Positions 25,601-35,183 of a DNA stretch of 64,000 nucleotides are shown here, piece by piece. Where the stretch lies: NCBI GenBank assembly GCA_027625915.1, contig JANTQA010000015.1:2294001-2358000 (forward strand), given 5' to 3'. Every line of letters begins with the position of its first letter. The first letter of the stretch is position 1. Under the pieces are notes generated by a model. It worked only from the letters and a program-made list of their open reading frames with translations, did no database searches and was not told where the DNA came from. The DNA comes from Anaeramoeba flamelloides (Eukaryota > Metamonada > Anaeramoebidae). A program made the position numbers and the translations under genes.

Positions 25601-25987
25601 GTTTGTCAGCTAGTTTCGAGATACTTTTTGAAAACATTTGAGTCACACTTTTTTCAAACAACAACACAACAATAAAAGAAAAAAGAAAAACAATAATAAT
25701 AAAAAAAAATCAAATAATCTTATTTTGAAAATTAGTGCGCATTTTGATCTTTTCTTTTATTTTAAATAATCGTTTTTTTTTTTGAAAAATAATTTAAACT
25801 TGTTGGCTTCAGAATTAAGTTCATAAAAATAAATGATTTTCCAATCAGAAATTGAATATAAATGAAGATTTTAAAACTAAGAAAGACATTGAAAATTAGA
25901 GTGTGTGTGCTTTTGGACTCAAAGACTAAAAAGGGTTCAACAAAACCAAAACCAAATCTGTGAGATGCACACCATCCAATTCACAAG
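22621..25987. other. Long gene-free AT-rich stretch
   Basis: Nothing codes here. Around 25,015-25,440 the order of words (ACTTGGGTATTT, TAATCTTTCAATATCTTC, CCCATTGATTTGTTTC) hints at a highly diverged family A copy. The part just 3' of the UBR gene (25,440-25,980) is slightly less AT-rich. Confidence 0.35.
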
Positions 25988-26722
25988 TTAATTATTGTCT
26001 GCTTCATTTTCCTTTTCATTTTCGTTTTCGTTTTCAAGTCTTATGCTTTTTTCATTGAGAGCATTTTTACATAAACATTTGTTTTTGTTCAGTTTGTTTT
26101 CGCATTTACACAATTTCTCAAAACTTCCGATCGATTTAACATTATGTCCATGATGGCACTGAACACTGCACTGATAACAGCAGCCATAGGTTGCCTCTTG
26201 GTTAGATGGAAAACAATCTTTACAAAAAAAAAGAGGCTGTAACAAATAAGTGCTGTTCTCGTCAAATGTTTGGTTTGTGCACGTAATAAAGTTGTGCCCG
26301 TAGCATCCACAATCACAGTAAAATTGACCATACCTTCGCTCAAGTTCATGCCCCTTATGGCAAACCTTTGCACATTCTGAGCAACACCCTAAACTGGAAT
26401 TAAAAGGCAAGCATGTTTTGCATTGGAACCATTCCGTTTGAATATAGTTTTTCTGATTTTTATTATAAATGCACCCCTCAACATGCTTCTTTGTGAACAA
26501 TTTTTTCACAATTACGATCGTGTCATTTGAAGAGATCCCATATTCTTTGAAAGTTTTGTCCTCGTTTTCAAGGAGATTTTCACCATACTGGATATTGATA
26601 ACTCGCGCTTCCACACAATAGGTATTTTGGATCTTAACTTTAAATCTCGAAATAGTCATGTTCTCGTCGACTTCCATTGTATCAGAAAAGTCACCAGTTA
26701 GCCCAATAATTTTGATAATCAT
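25988..26722 (-). CDS. Ubiquitin-like domain plus two UBR-box zinc fingers
   Basis: A 244-residue intronless frame with its ATG at 26,722. Residues 1-~73 read as a ubiquitin-like fold (MIIKIIGLTGDF, IQYGENLLENEDKTFKEYGI, DTIVIVKK) but end without a GG, so it is an integral domain and not a processed modifier. Residues ~84-140 are a UBR box closest to the UBR7 type: C84, C101-x2-C104, C114-x2-C117, C121-H122-x2-H125 and CDCGC at 136-140. Residues ~148-207 repeat the same spacing (C148, C167, C170, C182, C185, C189, H190/H193, C205, C207). UBR boxes bind basic N-degrons or histone tails in known family members. No RING, PHD or HECT part follows, only an acidic Glu/Asn tail, so it may be an adaptor. 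The UBL could dock to the proteasome or a ligase. Domain calls are firm; function is inference. Confidence 0.8.
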   Translation of the reverse strand: MIIKIIGLTGDFSDTMEVDENMTISRFKVKIQNTYCVEARVINIQYGENLLENEDKTFKEYGISSNDTIVIVKKLFTKKHVEGCIYNKNQKNYIQTEWFQCKTCLPFNSSLGCCSECAKVCHKGHELERRYGQFYCDCGCYGHNFITCTNQTFDENSTYLLQPLFFCKDCFPSNQEATYGCCYQCSVQCHHGHNVKSIGSFEKLCKCENKLNKNKCLCKNALNEKSIRLENENENEKENEADNN

Positions 26723-27045
26723 TTTTATTAGTTTATTTCAAAAAAATAAAAAATTTTGGTAACGTTTATTTCAAAGTAAAAAATTTTCCACTAAAACAAG
26801 CCAATTTGAGAATAAGTTTTCAAAGGAATTTTTTTTTTTTTGGATTGTCTCCTCAAATTATTTGAAAATGGCTGACTAATTTTGAAAGCGATCAAAAAAA
26901 AACTTTACCAACGACTATAATTGGTGTTTTCAAAATCTAAATCAGTGATTTCTTTTTCTTCTTGTACAAATGTAACATCCAATTCAATAGCTAGTAGTAT
27001 ACCTATGTTCAAAACAATTTTGAAGGTAAGTCGTCGATGTTTTAA

Positions 27046-28748
27046 GGAAGTAAGTACATTTTACCATTTTGAAAAATTTTAATTGTGTAAACATTAATGT
27101 GATCAAAATAATACGTACCCAAACAACATAAAACGTGTTTCAAAAAATATAATCCGTTTTTTTTTTTCTTCTTGTTCCGAGGCAACATCCAATTTACCAA
27201 ACAATAGAATTCCTAAGTTCAAATTGATTTTGAAAGTCAAAACCTTGGTATTTTTAGTAAAATTTAAATTAGGAAAGCAATTAGTTAGAAATTTCTCATA
27301 ATTTTTTGTGTTCTTTGAAATTTCTATTGTTTTTTTTGATTAATAATTTTCTTAAAAATTTACTCTTTTTTTTGAGATAAATATTGCAATTTAATCCTTT
27401 ATTTTTAGAATTTCTTTGATAATAGAACTTAAAGAAACCAACACCATATTTATTTAGGTTTTATAGTTGGTTTCTTTGATCGGTTAAGGTTGAGGTCTTC
27501 TATAACAAAAAATACACTTTTTATTTTGAAACATGGATTAAACTTTTCTGAAGACTGTATTTGAACAACAGTACATATAAAATATTTTTTTCAGTGCCAA
27601 CAGATCTTAAAACTTTGCAACCAAAACATCAAATTCAGCTGCTTTATTTGACAAAAGAAAGTGAAGCTAAAATAATTTCGAGTTTGATCTTGAAATTTTT
27701 TGCTTTTTTGAACATTTTTATTTTGAATATATTTAAGGTTTTCTTAAATTTGGTTTTGGATCTAGAAATATGTTTATACGAATAATCGAAATTAATCAAA
27801 GTATAAACCAAAAAAAATTCATCTGAAAAATTGTGTATTTGAAACTAATCTTTTCTTTTTTGAAGACCAAACATGAAATATCATCTTTCCAAATAAATTT
27901 GTTGAAATCAAAAAAAAAAAAAAATAAAAAAAAAAATTGATAAAGTTTAGTCTTCGATGATTAGTTTTCTTTATCTTATTAATTTGTATATAAACAAATA
28001 ATTTTTTCCCTTGAATTTCTCACCCCATTACTATTTAAAATTATTATTTACAAAACCTTCTTTTACACATTTACTTTCTAAAATTCTATTTTCATATAAT
28101 TTTACAAAAACAAACTAAAATAAAAAATATCTATTTCAAAAAAGTAAATAATTATGTTATAGAATTCTCCAAACCAAAAAAAGTTATAAAAGATTCAACT
28201 AAAAATAATTGAAAAATTTTTAAAAAATTTAAATTATATTCAGAATTATTTTTTATTCTCAAATTAATGGAAAATATTAATTATAAAAACAAACGAACCA
28301 ATCCAATAAATCTTTATTTCTGAAGATATTTTCAATAAATTTCCCATTTTATGAACCAAAAGTAGTATTAGATGAATAAAAAATAATATCCGATTTTAAA
28401 ATTCATTTTGGAAATTCTATACAAATAAAAAGTAATTTTGTTTCGAAAATTTTTAGAAATAAAAGTTTTTCCATGAAGAATTAAAAACAAATTCAAATAA
28501 AGAATAAGAAATTATATCAAAATGTTATAAATTAGATCAATAAAAAAATTATTAATTTTATCTTGATCAATTTTTTCATTTTTTTGAATTCCATTTTTTT
28601 TAGTTGCTATGAAAATATATTATACTTGGATATAACCCCATCCAGTATTTAGTAAAATACCAATTTAGTTATTTAAAGAAATGATTTGAAGAATTCAGTT
28701 TCACATAAATTTTTACATTATAAATTTTTGAAAAATGTACTTACTTCC
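27046..28748 (+). mobile_element. Family B element, copy 2, inside A1 and containing A2
   Basis: TTAA lies at 27,042-27,045 and 28,749-28,752. The terminal inverted repeat is nearly perfect: GGAAGTAAGTACATTTT and its inverse AAAATGTACTTACTTCC. The body matches B1 (GATCTAGAAATATGTTTATA, GAAGACCAAACATGAAA, TTCTCACCCCATTACTATT). It is 1,703 bp including the inserted family A element. It has the best-preserved ends of the family, so it is probably the youngest B copy here. Confidence 0.85.
27097..27571 (+). mobile_element. Family A element nested in B2 (A2)
   Basis: It starts GTGATCAAAATAATACGTAC and ends TTGAACAACAG before TA. It contains CTTCTTGTTCCGAGGCAAC, CCTAAGTTCAAATTGATTTT, TTAATCCTTTATTTTTAGAA and TTTCTTTGATCGGTTAAGG. 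In B1 the same host position reads straight through (AACATTACTGAAAAAATATT), which supports insertion at TA. Confidence 0.75.
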
Positions 28749-29042
28749 TTAAAAAATCTTTTGTGGCTTTATCATATTTCCATTTTTTTATTGAAATTTT
28801 TGTGTTTTTTTATTTGTCAAAATATTTCTCTCCAAAGTTGATCTATTTTTTTGCGATAAATTTTCAAATTTGATACTTCATTTTTAGAAGTTAATTATTA
28901 ATAATAGATCATTAAGAAATAATTAACATTTTTATTTAGTGTTTATTGACAATTTATTTGATTATTTAATGTATAACATTTGTAACAAGAAACATACATT
29001 TTTTTTAAATATATATTAATTTTTTCCGGACTTGATATTTTA

Positions 29043-29615
29043 AAAAAAAACAAAAAACTCATCTTTTGTCAAACGTACTATCTTTTATTCTGGACTTTAT
29101 TGATAATAAAGGTTTTTTTCAAAAATAAAACCGAATTAAAAAACAGAAAAATTAATGTTGGTTTTAGAAAAAAAAGTAGTAGGGGGGGAACAGGATTATT
29201 AATTGGAAACCTTACTGAAAATAGAAAAACAATAATATAAAGTCTAAAAAGAAAAAAGAATTGAAAAATCACAAAATGGAGGATTAAACCCAATACAAGT
29301 TTTTAGAAAATTATCATTTGTCTATGGTTTTAATTTTAATGGGTCTTAATTCAAATTTATTAAAAAAATTGGCTATTTAAAAGATCTCCAAAATTACTCA
29401 TGAGATTTTGACAATGAATGAGATTTAAATATTTTTTTAGTTGATTACAATGAAAATAATCCCACAGATTATTATTTAGAGTTAATTTTTTTTTTTTTTG
29501 ATTTATTTAACTTTTTTTTCCGGCTTTATTACGGATTCACTTATAATAAGTGTACACGTTTTTTTTTTTTTTTCACAAATTATTGTAGCGAATTGACTTG
29601 ATGTGAAAAATATGT
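29043..29615. other. Gene-free stretch with family N fragment
   Basis: 29,210-29,480 resembles the spacer of the fold-back element at 32,861-33,242 (TTACTCATGAGATTTTGACA and GAGATTTAAAT correspond to CTACTCATTCATATTTTGAC and GAGATTTAAAT). No gene. Confidence 0.4.
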
Positions 29616-29869
29616 TTAAGGTTTTAAAGCTCATCAAGAAGAAGCCCAAGATTAAAGTATGTTGTTATTGGGGGTTAAAAATATTTGCACAACAATGTTC
29701 AAATGTTTCTAAAATTTGATTAGTCAAGTAGTAATATATGTTGATCTCATCGATTAAAAATGATCCAAGGAATACACAAGAGTAAATAAGGTATACTATC
29801 AAAAATAGATTTTTTACAATTTTGGAGATGAATACAGAGTTCAATGCAATTATCCACAATTTAGTATTA

Positions 29870-30063
29870 CAGTCAGTTTGAAATTTAAGACCCAAACTTT
29901 CAACGAAATTTAAGGCTCAAAAAAATAATAAATTAACGGACAAAATTTGTAATTTTTTTTACACAAATTATTTTACTAGAATCTGAATTTTGTGCCTTAA
30001 TTTGAGATTTTTATTGTTCCTTAATTTTCGTTGAAGTTTTTTCCTTAAATTTGAAACTGACTG
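29870..30063. mobile_element. Family F fold-back MITE, copy 3 (most diverged)
   Basis: 194 bp between TA dinucleotides. It starts CAGTCAGTTTGAAATTTAAG and ends AATTTGAAACTGACTG. It keeps the paired arms, but the outermost repeat word has changed from TTTTAAGGCACAAA to TTTAAGACCCAAA in one arm and is shortened in the other. Confidence 0.8.
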
Positions 30064-30506
30064 TAGTAAAAGAAATCTCTGTTATGATTTTTGGGTACAA
30101 ATGGATTTTAAATATAAAATCATTTGATAAAACCAATACATTGTTTGAAAAATATTTTATTTTAAAAATTAAACAATAGGTATTAACCAAATAATTGATG
30201 GATTAAAATTAATATTAGTCCATTAAGATAATCAGATATTATAAATACTATAACCGAATTGTGGGTAATTGTATTGAACTCTTTATTTATCTCCAAAATT
30301 GTAAATAATCTATTTTTTACAATATTCCTATTTACCTTGTGTAGTAAAAAACACAAAAATTCCCGAAAAAAAACTACATTTCATCACAAAGTTAAAGGAT
30401 GGGATATCAATATTCAGACTTCCAAAGTTGCAAAATATCTTTCTTAAATATATGGCGAAATGTAGATATATAGCTCAAAAATTCATTTCAAAAAAATTAA
30501 ATAATT

Positions 30507-30883
30507 TTTTTTTTTTTCCATTAAAGAGTGGGTACTAAAAGTCCACCTGTTTGCCCGAATCCCTAATCTGAATTAGAGATATTGTTGAACCAAGTGAGAG
30601 CTGGTCATTTCTCCCAAAAATCGGATCCGCTCCATAAATTGAGAGGGATTTTGTTCCAATTCCGTTCAGTTTTTATAATAGTCAAAAAGATTCAATTCGG
30701 CCAAACGATTTCCTCAAAGAATTAGTGGTTCTAAGAAGCATAAGCCCGATTTTTAATTAAAATTACACCGTGGTGGCTATTTGAGAAAATGGTAAACAAT
30801 AAGAAATAATGGTTAAGGGAATAGAACCCTGGCCTTCAGATTGTACACTGGGTTGTGTTTCCACTGGCCCTTACCAGTTCTTT
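30507..30883 (-). mobile_element. tRNA-derived SINE with A tail and 16-bp target duplication
   Basis: Read on the minus strand, the element begins at 30,883 with GGTAAGGGCCAGTGG (A-box-like, consensus TRGCNNAGTGG) and has the B box GGGTTCTATTCCC near 30,823. It continues with ~290 bp of body that is visibly less AT-rich than its host and ends in a run of A (T on the plus strand, 30,507-30,517). The identical 16-mer AAAAAATTAAATAATT stands at 30,491-30,506 and 30,884-30,899. Copy C1 of the host element has this 16-mer once (reverse strand, 13,340-13,360), that is, the empty site. Such long duplications imply target-primed insertion by a LINE partner that is not in this window. Confidence 0.75.
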
Positions 30884-31343
30884 AAAAAATTAAATAATTA
30901 ACCAATATATTTTTTTGATAAATTATATTTGAAATATTGAAAATTATATTGATGCTACAATTAGCTTTATAAAAATGAAACGAAATATATCAGTTTTTAG
31001 GTTTTTATGTTGATGATTATTGAATTAATCTTGGAAAATTAAAAAATTATAAAAATAGTTTCTTTTGGAAGTTCTTAAAATGGATTATTAAATCCCAAAT
31101 AATACTATTTTTTTGAGTTTCTATTTTTTCAATTCGAAAAGGAATTAAAAACAATTCGAAAATGAAAATTTTTTAATTGTGATCATTTGTAAAAAATGTA
31201 AAAATTTATTTTTTCCAATAAGATTTATAATAGATTTTTTAGAGTCACAGAAACTATTTGAGCCATGGTGTACTAATACCATTTACATCCAATTACAACA
31301 TACTTTGATTCGAGAGAAATCTATTTTGAAACTAATTCCTTAA

Positions 31344-31727
31344 TATACAATACAAGAAGGAAAAAACTGAAATTTTATTAAAATTGAAGAATTTATTTAG
31401 TCCTCTTGTTTATTAGTCTTGAAAAGATTTGAAAAACTTATTGCATTGTGTATAGATTTCTTAAAATACACAAACCTTGCATAATTTGTGTTCTAAAAAG
31501 TTATCATTAAGTGGTTAATCGATTAAAAAAAAACTTGCGAAAATAAATGATAAAATTTAATAACAAAACTCATTAACATTATTTGTTAAGGAAAAATAAT
31601 TAACTTCTTCAATACTTTCAAAATTCACAATAAATAATTTTAAGAGTTTTTTTTCCATTGACAACACTCTGAATATTTAGTTAAAAACACAAAGACATTA
31701 AAATCATTTTTTTCATTCCTTAATCCT
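31344..31727. other. Upstream region of the 31.7-kb gene
   Basis: No gene or distinct motif. It would contain the promoter of the following multi-exon gene. Confidence 0.4.
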
Positions 31728-32475
31728 ATGACAAAAAACTTCGGATCCCCAACAATTTCATATAATTGCCAAAATTATGAAGGGTTTCGTAAGTTTTTAT
31801 CTTTTTCAAACAATCTCCAAAAAACTTGATTTAAAAAATTTCGCTCTTTTTTCTCTTCTGTTGGAATACAAAAACCAAAAAAAACAATTTCTTATTAATT
31901 TTAGGATCTTCTTACACTGGTCCATATTCGAAAGAAAACCTTATTTCACCAACAAAACTAGAAATTAAAAACAGTAAATCAGTACCTATTTATATGGATT
32001 CAACAGGAAGGCTATATGATCTTTATTACACTCCCATCGAAGACAAGCCTTTATCTCCAAATCAGAACGAAGAAGCAATTCAGAAAATTACAGGTACTAA
32101 ATCTTATCACAAACAAACAAACAAACAAAAAAAAAACAAAAGAAAAGAAAAAAGTCCACATAAAATTTTCATTGTTGCAACTTTCTTTCTTATGATTTTG
32201 TTAATTTACAAACCCTTTTTGACTCTCGTTCAGAATTGGATTATATGAGCAAAAAGATCTTAAATAATGAAGATCACCTCTCAACTATTCAAAGGCTTTC
32301 TTGTAAAAACCTGAAACAAATACCAAAATTTCCAAATCCTGATGATTATCAAACTTTTGAAGAATTTGAAGACGCTGCAAACCAATGGGAAACCACAGTC
32401 TATAATTCAATTGGAACGCTACAGTTACCAAAAACAATTGGTGGGTATTATTACAAAATGAAAGAAAGGATAAAA
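31728..32475 (+). CDS. Exons 1-3 of a putative multi-exon gene (31.7-50.2 kb)
   Basis: Exon 1 is 31,728-31,788 (ATG, 61 nt), exon 2 is 31,905-32,093 and exon 3 is 32,234-32,475. Introns of 116 and 140 bp have donors GTAAGT and GTACTA and acceptors ATTTTAG and GTTCAG. Both are phase 1 and restore the frame exactly (C|GA, G|AA), giving 164 codons. Exon 2 reads ...IYMDSTGRLYDLYYTPIEDK.... Exon 3 carries FPNPDDYQTFEEFEDAANQW followed by ...LPKTIGGYYYKM, a motif that recurs in the 38.6-kb exon. I do not recognise the family. The end of exon 3 is the weak point: the only suitable donor is GTTCGT, and the next TTTTAG acceptor is the edge of a transposon (C3). The downstream exons at 35.0 and 38.6 kb fit in phase. 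Confidence 0.65.
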
Positions 32476-32698
32476 GTTCGTTTTTTTTTCGTTTTGCTTT
32501 TTTTATTATCTATTAGTCTCCAAATTGCAAATTTTTCGTAAAAAATTACTTTATTTTTTTCTTTTTCGAATTATGAACAAAATTATGAAGGTTGAAAACT
32601 CTTCCCTTAAATTTGTAATTGATTGGAATTTCTAAAACTCTTTTGCATCATTTAAAATTCCTGTAATGAAAAGCTATTTTTAAAAATACTGCTTTTAG

Positions 32699-33880
32699 GG
32701 AACAGCATCTACAAAGGAGAGATCTAAAACCAAAGTTTGTGGTAATAGGATCTATAAATTACGCGAATGTTCACATTGTTCAAATTCTCTAAAAATTCTA
32801 TTAGTAAAGTAGTAATATATGTTGATCTCGTCAATTAAAAATGATCCTTTTCTTGCCCTTTGAAAAAAAAGTATCAAACGATTTTGAATTGGTAACTTTA
32901 TTGAAAACGAAAAACTAAGATCAATTAATGAGTAAAAATAAATGATTAAAGACAAAACGAAGGGTTACCAATAACAGTTTTTTAATTCTATCTTTTAGAG
33001 TGGGTTTTTCTTTGGTTGATCTATATTAAAAATTTATTGGATAAATCCTATTATTTCAAAACTTGAAAACTACTCATTCATATTTTGACAAAAAAGGAGA
33101 TTTAAATTTCAATTGTTGATTTCATTAAAAATAATAAATTGAATTATTCTTTCCAAGTTAATTTGTTTCTTCTTTTAATTGATCTTACTTTTCATTTTCA
33201 ATAAAGTTACCAATTCAAAATCGTTTTGATACTTTTTTTTCCTTATTTCACTTTTTTTCAAAAATAGTTTGTAAAAAAATTCCAAGAATTTTAGAAAAAA
33301 AATCTGCATTTCGCCACAAATTTAAATGTTGAATTCTCAATATTCAGACTTGAAAGTTGAAAAATATCTTTCTTAAATTTGTCTCAAAATGTAGATTATA
33401 TGCAAAAAAAAATCTTGATCGAATTTTAAAAAAATTAAAAAATTAACTGAGGCATTATTTTTATAAATATTCTGAAATATTGGAAATATAATTAAAATAC
33501 AATTACCATTAATAGAAAGGAAATAAAAATGATTAACTTTGAGTTTTTAATGTTAATAATTATTAAATAAATCTTGAAATTAAAAAAATTGAAAAAATAA
33601 TTACTTTTGGAGGTACTGTATAGATGAATTACTCAAATTACCCAGAATACAAATATTTTGGCTTCTCTCTTTAGATTTGGAAAAGTAATTAAAAAAATTT
33701 TTTTCAAACTGAAATAATTTTTTATTGTGGTAATTAGTAAAAAATCTAATAATTTATTGTTCAATATTATTTTATAATAGAGTTTTTATATTTATTTGAT
33801 TACTATAGATTACCAATATTATTTCACATCAAATTACATCACACTTTGATGAAAGACAAATCTAATGTGATGTTAATACC
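32699..33880 (+). mobile_element. Family C element, copy 3, in the putative third intron
   Basis: The left end is degenerate (TTAG instead of TTAA at 32,695-32,698); the right TTAA is at 33,881-33,884. The terminal parts match C1 and C2 (AGTAGTAATATATGTTGATC, ATTAAAAATGATCC; right end TTACATCACACTTTGATG). It contains the ~95-bp family C hairpin (33,304-33,398) and a nested fold-back (32,861-33,242). The mutated left end creates a TTTTAG splice-acceptor-like sequence. Confidence 0.65.
32861..33242. mobile_element. Family N fold-back element nested in C3
   Basis: The arms at 32,861-32,925 and 33,173-33,242 are nearly perfect inverse copies (GTATCAAACGATTTTGAATT and AATTCAAAATCGTTTTGATAC), about 65 bp each with a 250-bp spacer. 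Spacer-like sequence recurs at 29,210-29,480. The sister elements C1 and C2 lack it. Confidence 0.7.
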
Positions 33881-33884
33881 TTAA

Positions 33885-34974
33885 GTGGAAAAATATTATC
33901 AGTAATGTTTACTCTTCCAACATTAATCTCGAAATGAAATTTTGTTCATTGTATTTTTTTTTACTATTTTAATTCAAACACTAAACAAAACACCCACGAT
34001 TATTTCCAAATAAGAAAAAAGAAAGAATAAAATAATAAGGATAGAATATTCAAAAATATCAAAATCCTATTTCCATTATAGTAAAAAATCAAAACATTAT
34101 GTTGACATTTGAATTTAAAAAGGAAAAAAAAAATCCACTTCATTTTCAACTATATTTATTTTTTTTTTACTTCAGAATAAATTCCAAAGTAAAGAAATCA
34201 AAATAGATTCTATCCGCTTTCTTAGAAAGGAAAAATTTTATTGTTTGTATCTTTACATTATATTATGGTTTGATTGTTATTTTCAATTAGCAAAACATTT
34301 AGAATTGAAAAATACAAACCAGATGAAAAAAATTTTTCGTTGAATATCAAATATGATTATCACTATTTTCAAAAAATGAAACTTAATATTTTTAATAAAT
34401 ATTCCTAAAATCATTCAACTACTAAAATCAAAAAGGTTGGTATTGCGTTATAAAAACTTTTCTTTTTCCACTTTTTGAAAATTACTTTCAAAAGTGTATT
34501 TTTTTTCAACAAAGTAATAAAATTAATAATTTTAACCAACCTATTTTTCATTCTAAATGGTACACACTTAAAAGAATTATCACTTAATTTGTTTCATGAA
34601 TTTAAGTTGCATATAAAGATATTATGAAAATATTTATACTTTATCATTTTTAATACATCCTATTTTCAAAAATCGAGTACACATGATTTTATGTTTTAAT
34701 GGTATATTCAAGATTTATCTATATGTGTTAATAAGGCACATTATTGCTAGCTAAATCAAAAAAAAGGAGTTTTATATATAAATCTATTTTTAGAGATGCC
34801 AAAATTTATATTTGTGTGATTTCAAATTTATCAAATAAGATAAAAACAACAATCAAAGATTTATTTTGAAATCTTGAAACATAAAAATTAATAAATATAA
34901 ACAAATATAATCAAATATAAATAAAAAAAAAAAACAAATAAAATAAACACTATAACTCTCCAATCAATTATAAG
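33885..34974. other. Putative intron, gene-free
   Basis: Non-coding, AT-rich. Nothing recognised apart from A/T tracts. Confidence 0.4.
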
Positions 34975-35183
34975 AACGAAACACAAAGCCTAGAACAAAA
35001 TACTGAAAACGATTTAGGAACGGAAACTGAAATAGTTACTGAAACTAACACCGTCACCGAAACAGAGGGGGGGTTTGAAGAAAATATTGATGAGATTGGA
35101 TTTGAAGACGAAACAATTTTATTGAATGATAATGAAGAGTTGGAATTGTATCGGCTTTTGGAAAAAGAAAATTTAACATTAAA
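34975..35183 (+). CDS. Exon 4 of the putative multi-exon gene (Thr/Glu-rich)
   Basis: An open segment bounded by acceptor AATTATAAG and donor AAA|GTAAGT. It encodes NETQSLEQNTENDLGTETEI, then a TET-x(2-4) repeat (TETEIVTETNTVTETE) and an acidic, coiled-coil-like end (DNEELELYRLLEKENLTL). Its composition (many G/C third positions, acidic) differs sharply from the surrounding non-coding DNA. It has no ATG, so it must be internal. Phase 0 in matches the exon 3 end; phase 2 out matches the 38,571 acceptor (AA|T, Asn). No family is recognised. Confidence 0.6.

Larger units (their letters stand above)
26887..29042 (+). mobile_element. Family A element split by a B element (A1 outer copy)
   Basis: The 5' part (26,887-27,041) starts GCGATCAAAA and contains TTTCTTCTTGTACAAATG, CATCCAATTC and GTATACCTATGTTC, as in the 14,221 element. 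The 3' part (28,753-29,042) resumes with the rest of the family: CATTTTTTTATTGAAATTT, TTTGATACTTCATTTTTAG, TTATTTGATTATTTAATG. Between them lies B2. Only some tens of bases of the family consensus are missing at the join. Confidence 0.7.
29620..31339 (+). mobile_element. Family C TTAA-flanked element, copy 2 (host of F3 and SINE)
   Basis: TTAA lies at 29,616-29,619 and 31,340-31,343, with family C terminal repeats (left AAAGTATGTTGTTATTGG, right CCAATTACAACATACTTTGA on the plus strand). It contains F3 (29,870-30,063), an internal inverted pair (CAATTTTGGAGATGAATACA near 29,818 and its inverse near 30,285), the family C hairpin (30,374-30,467) and the SINE (30,507-30,883). It supplies the empty sites for B1 and D1. 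Confidence 0.75.
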
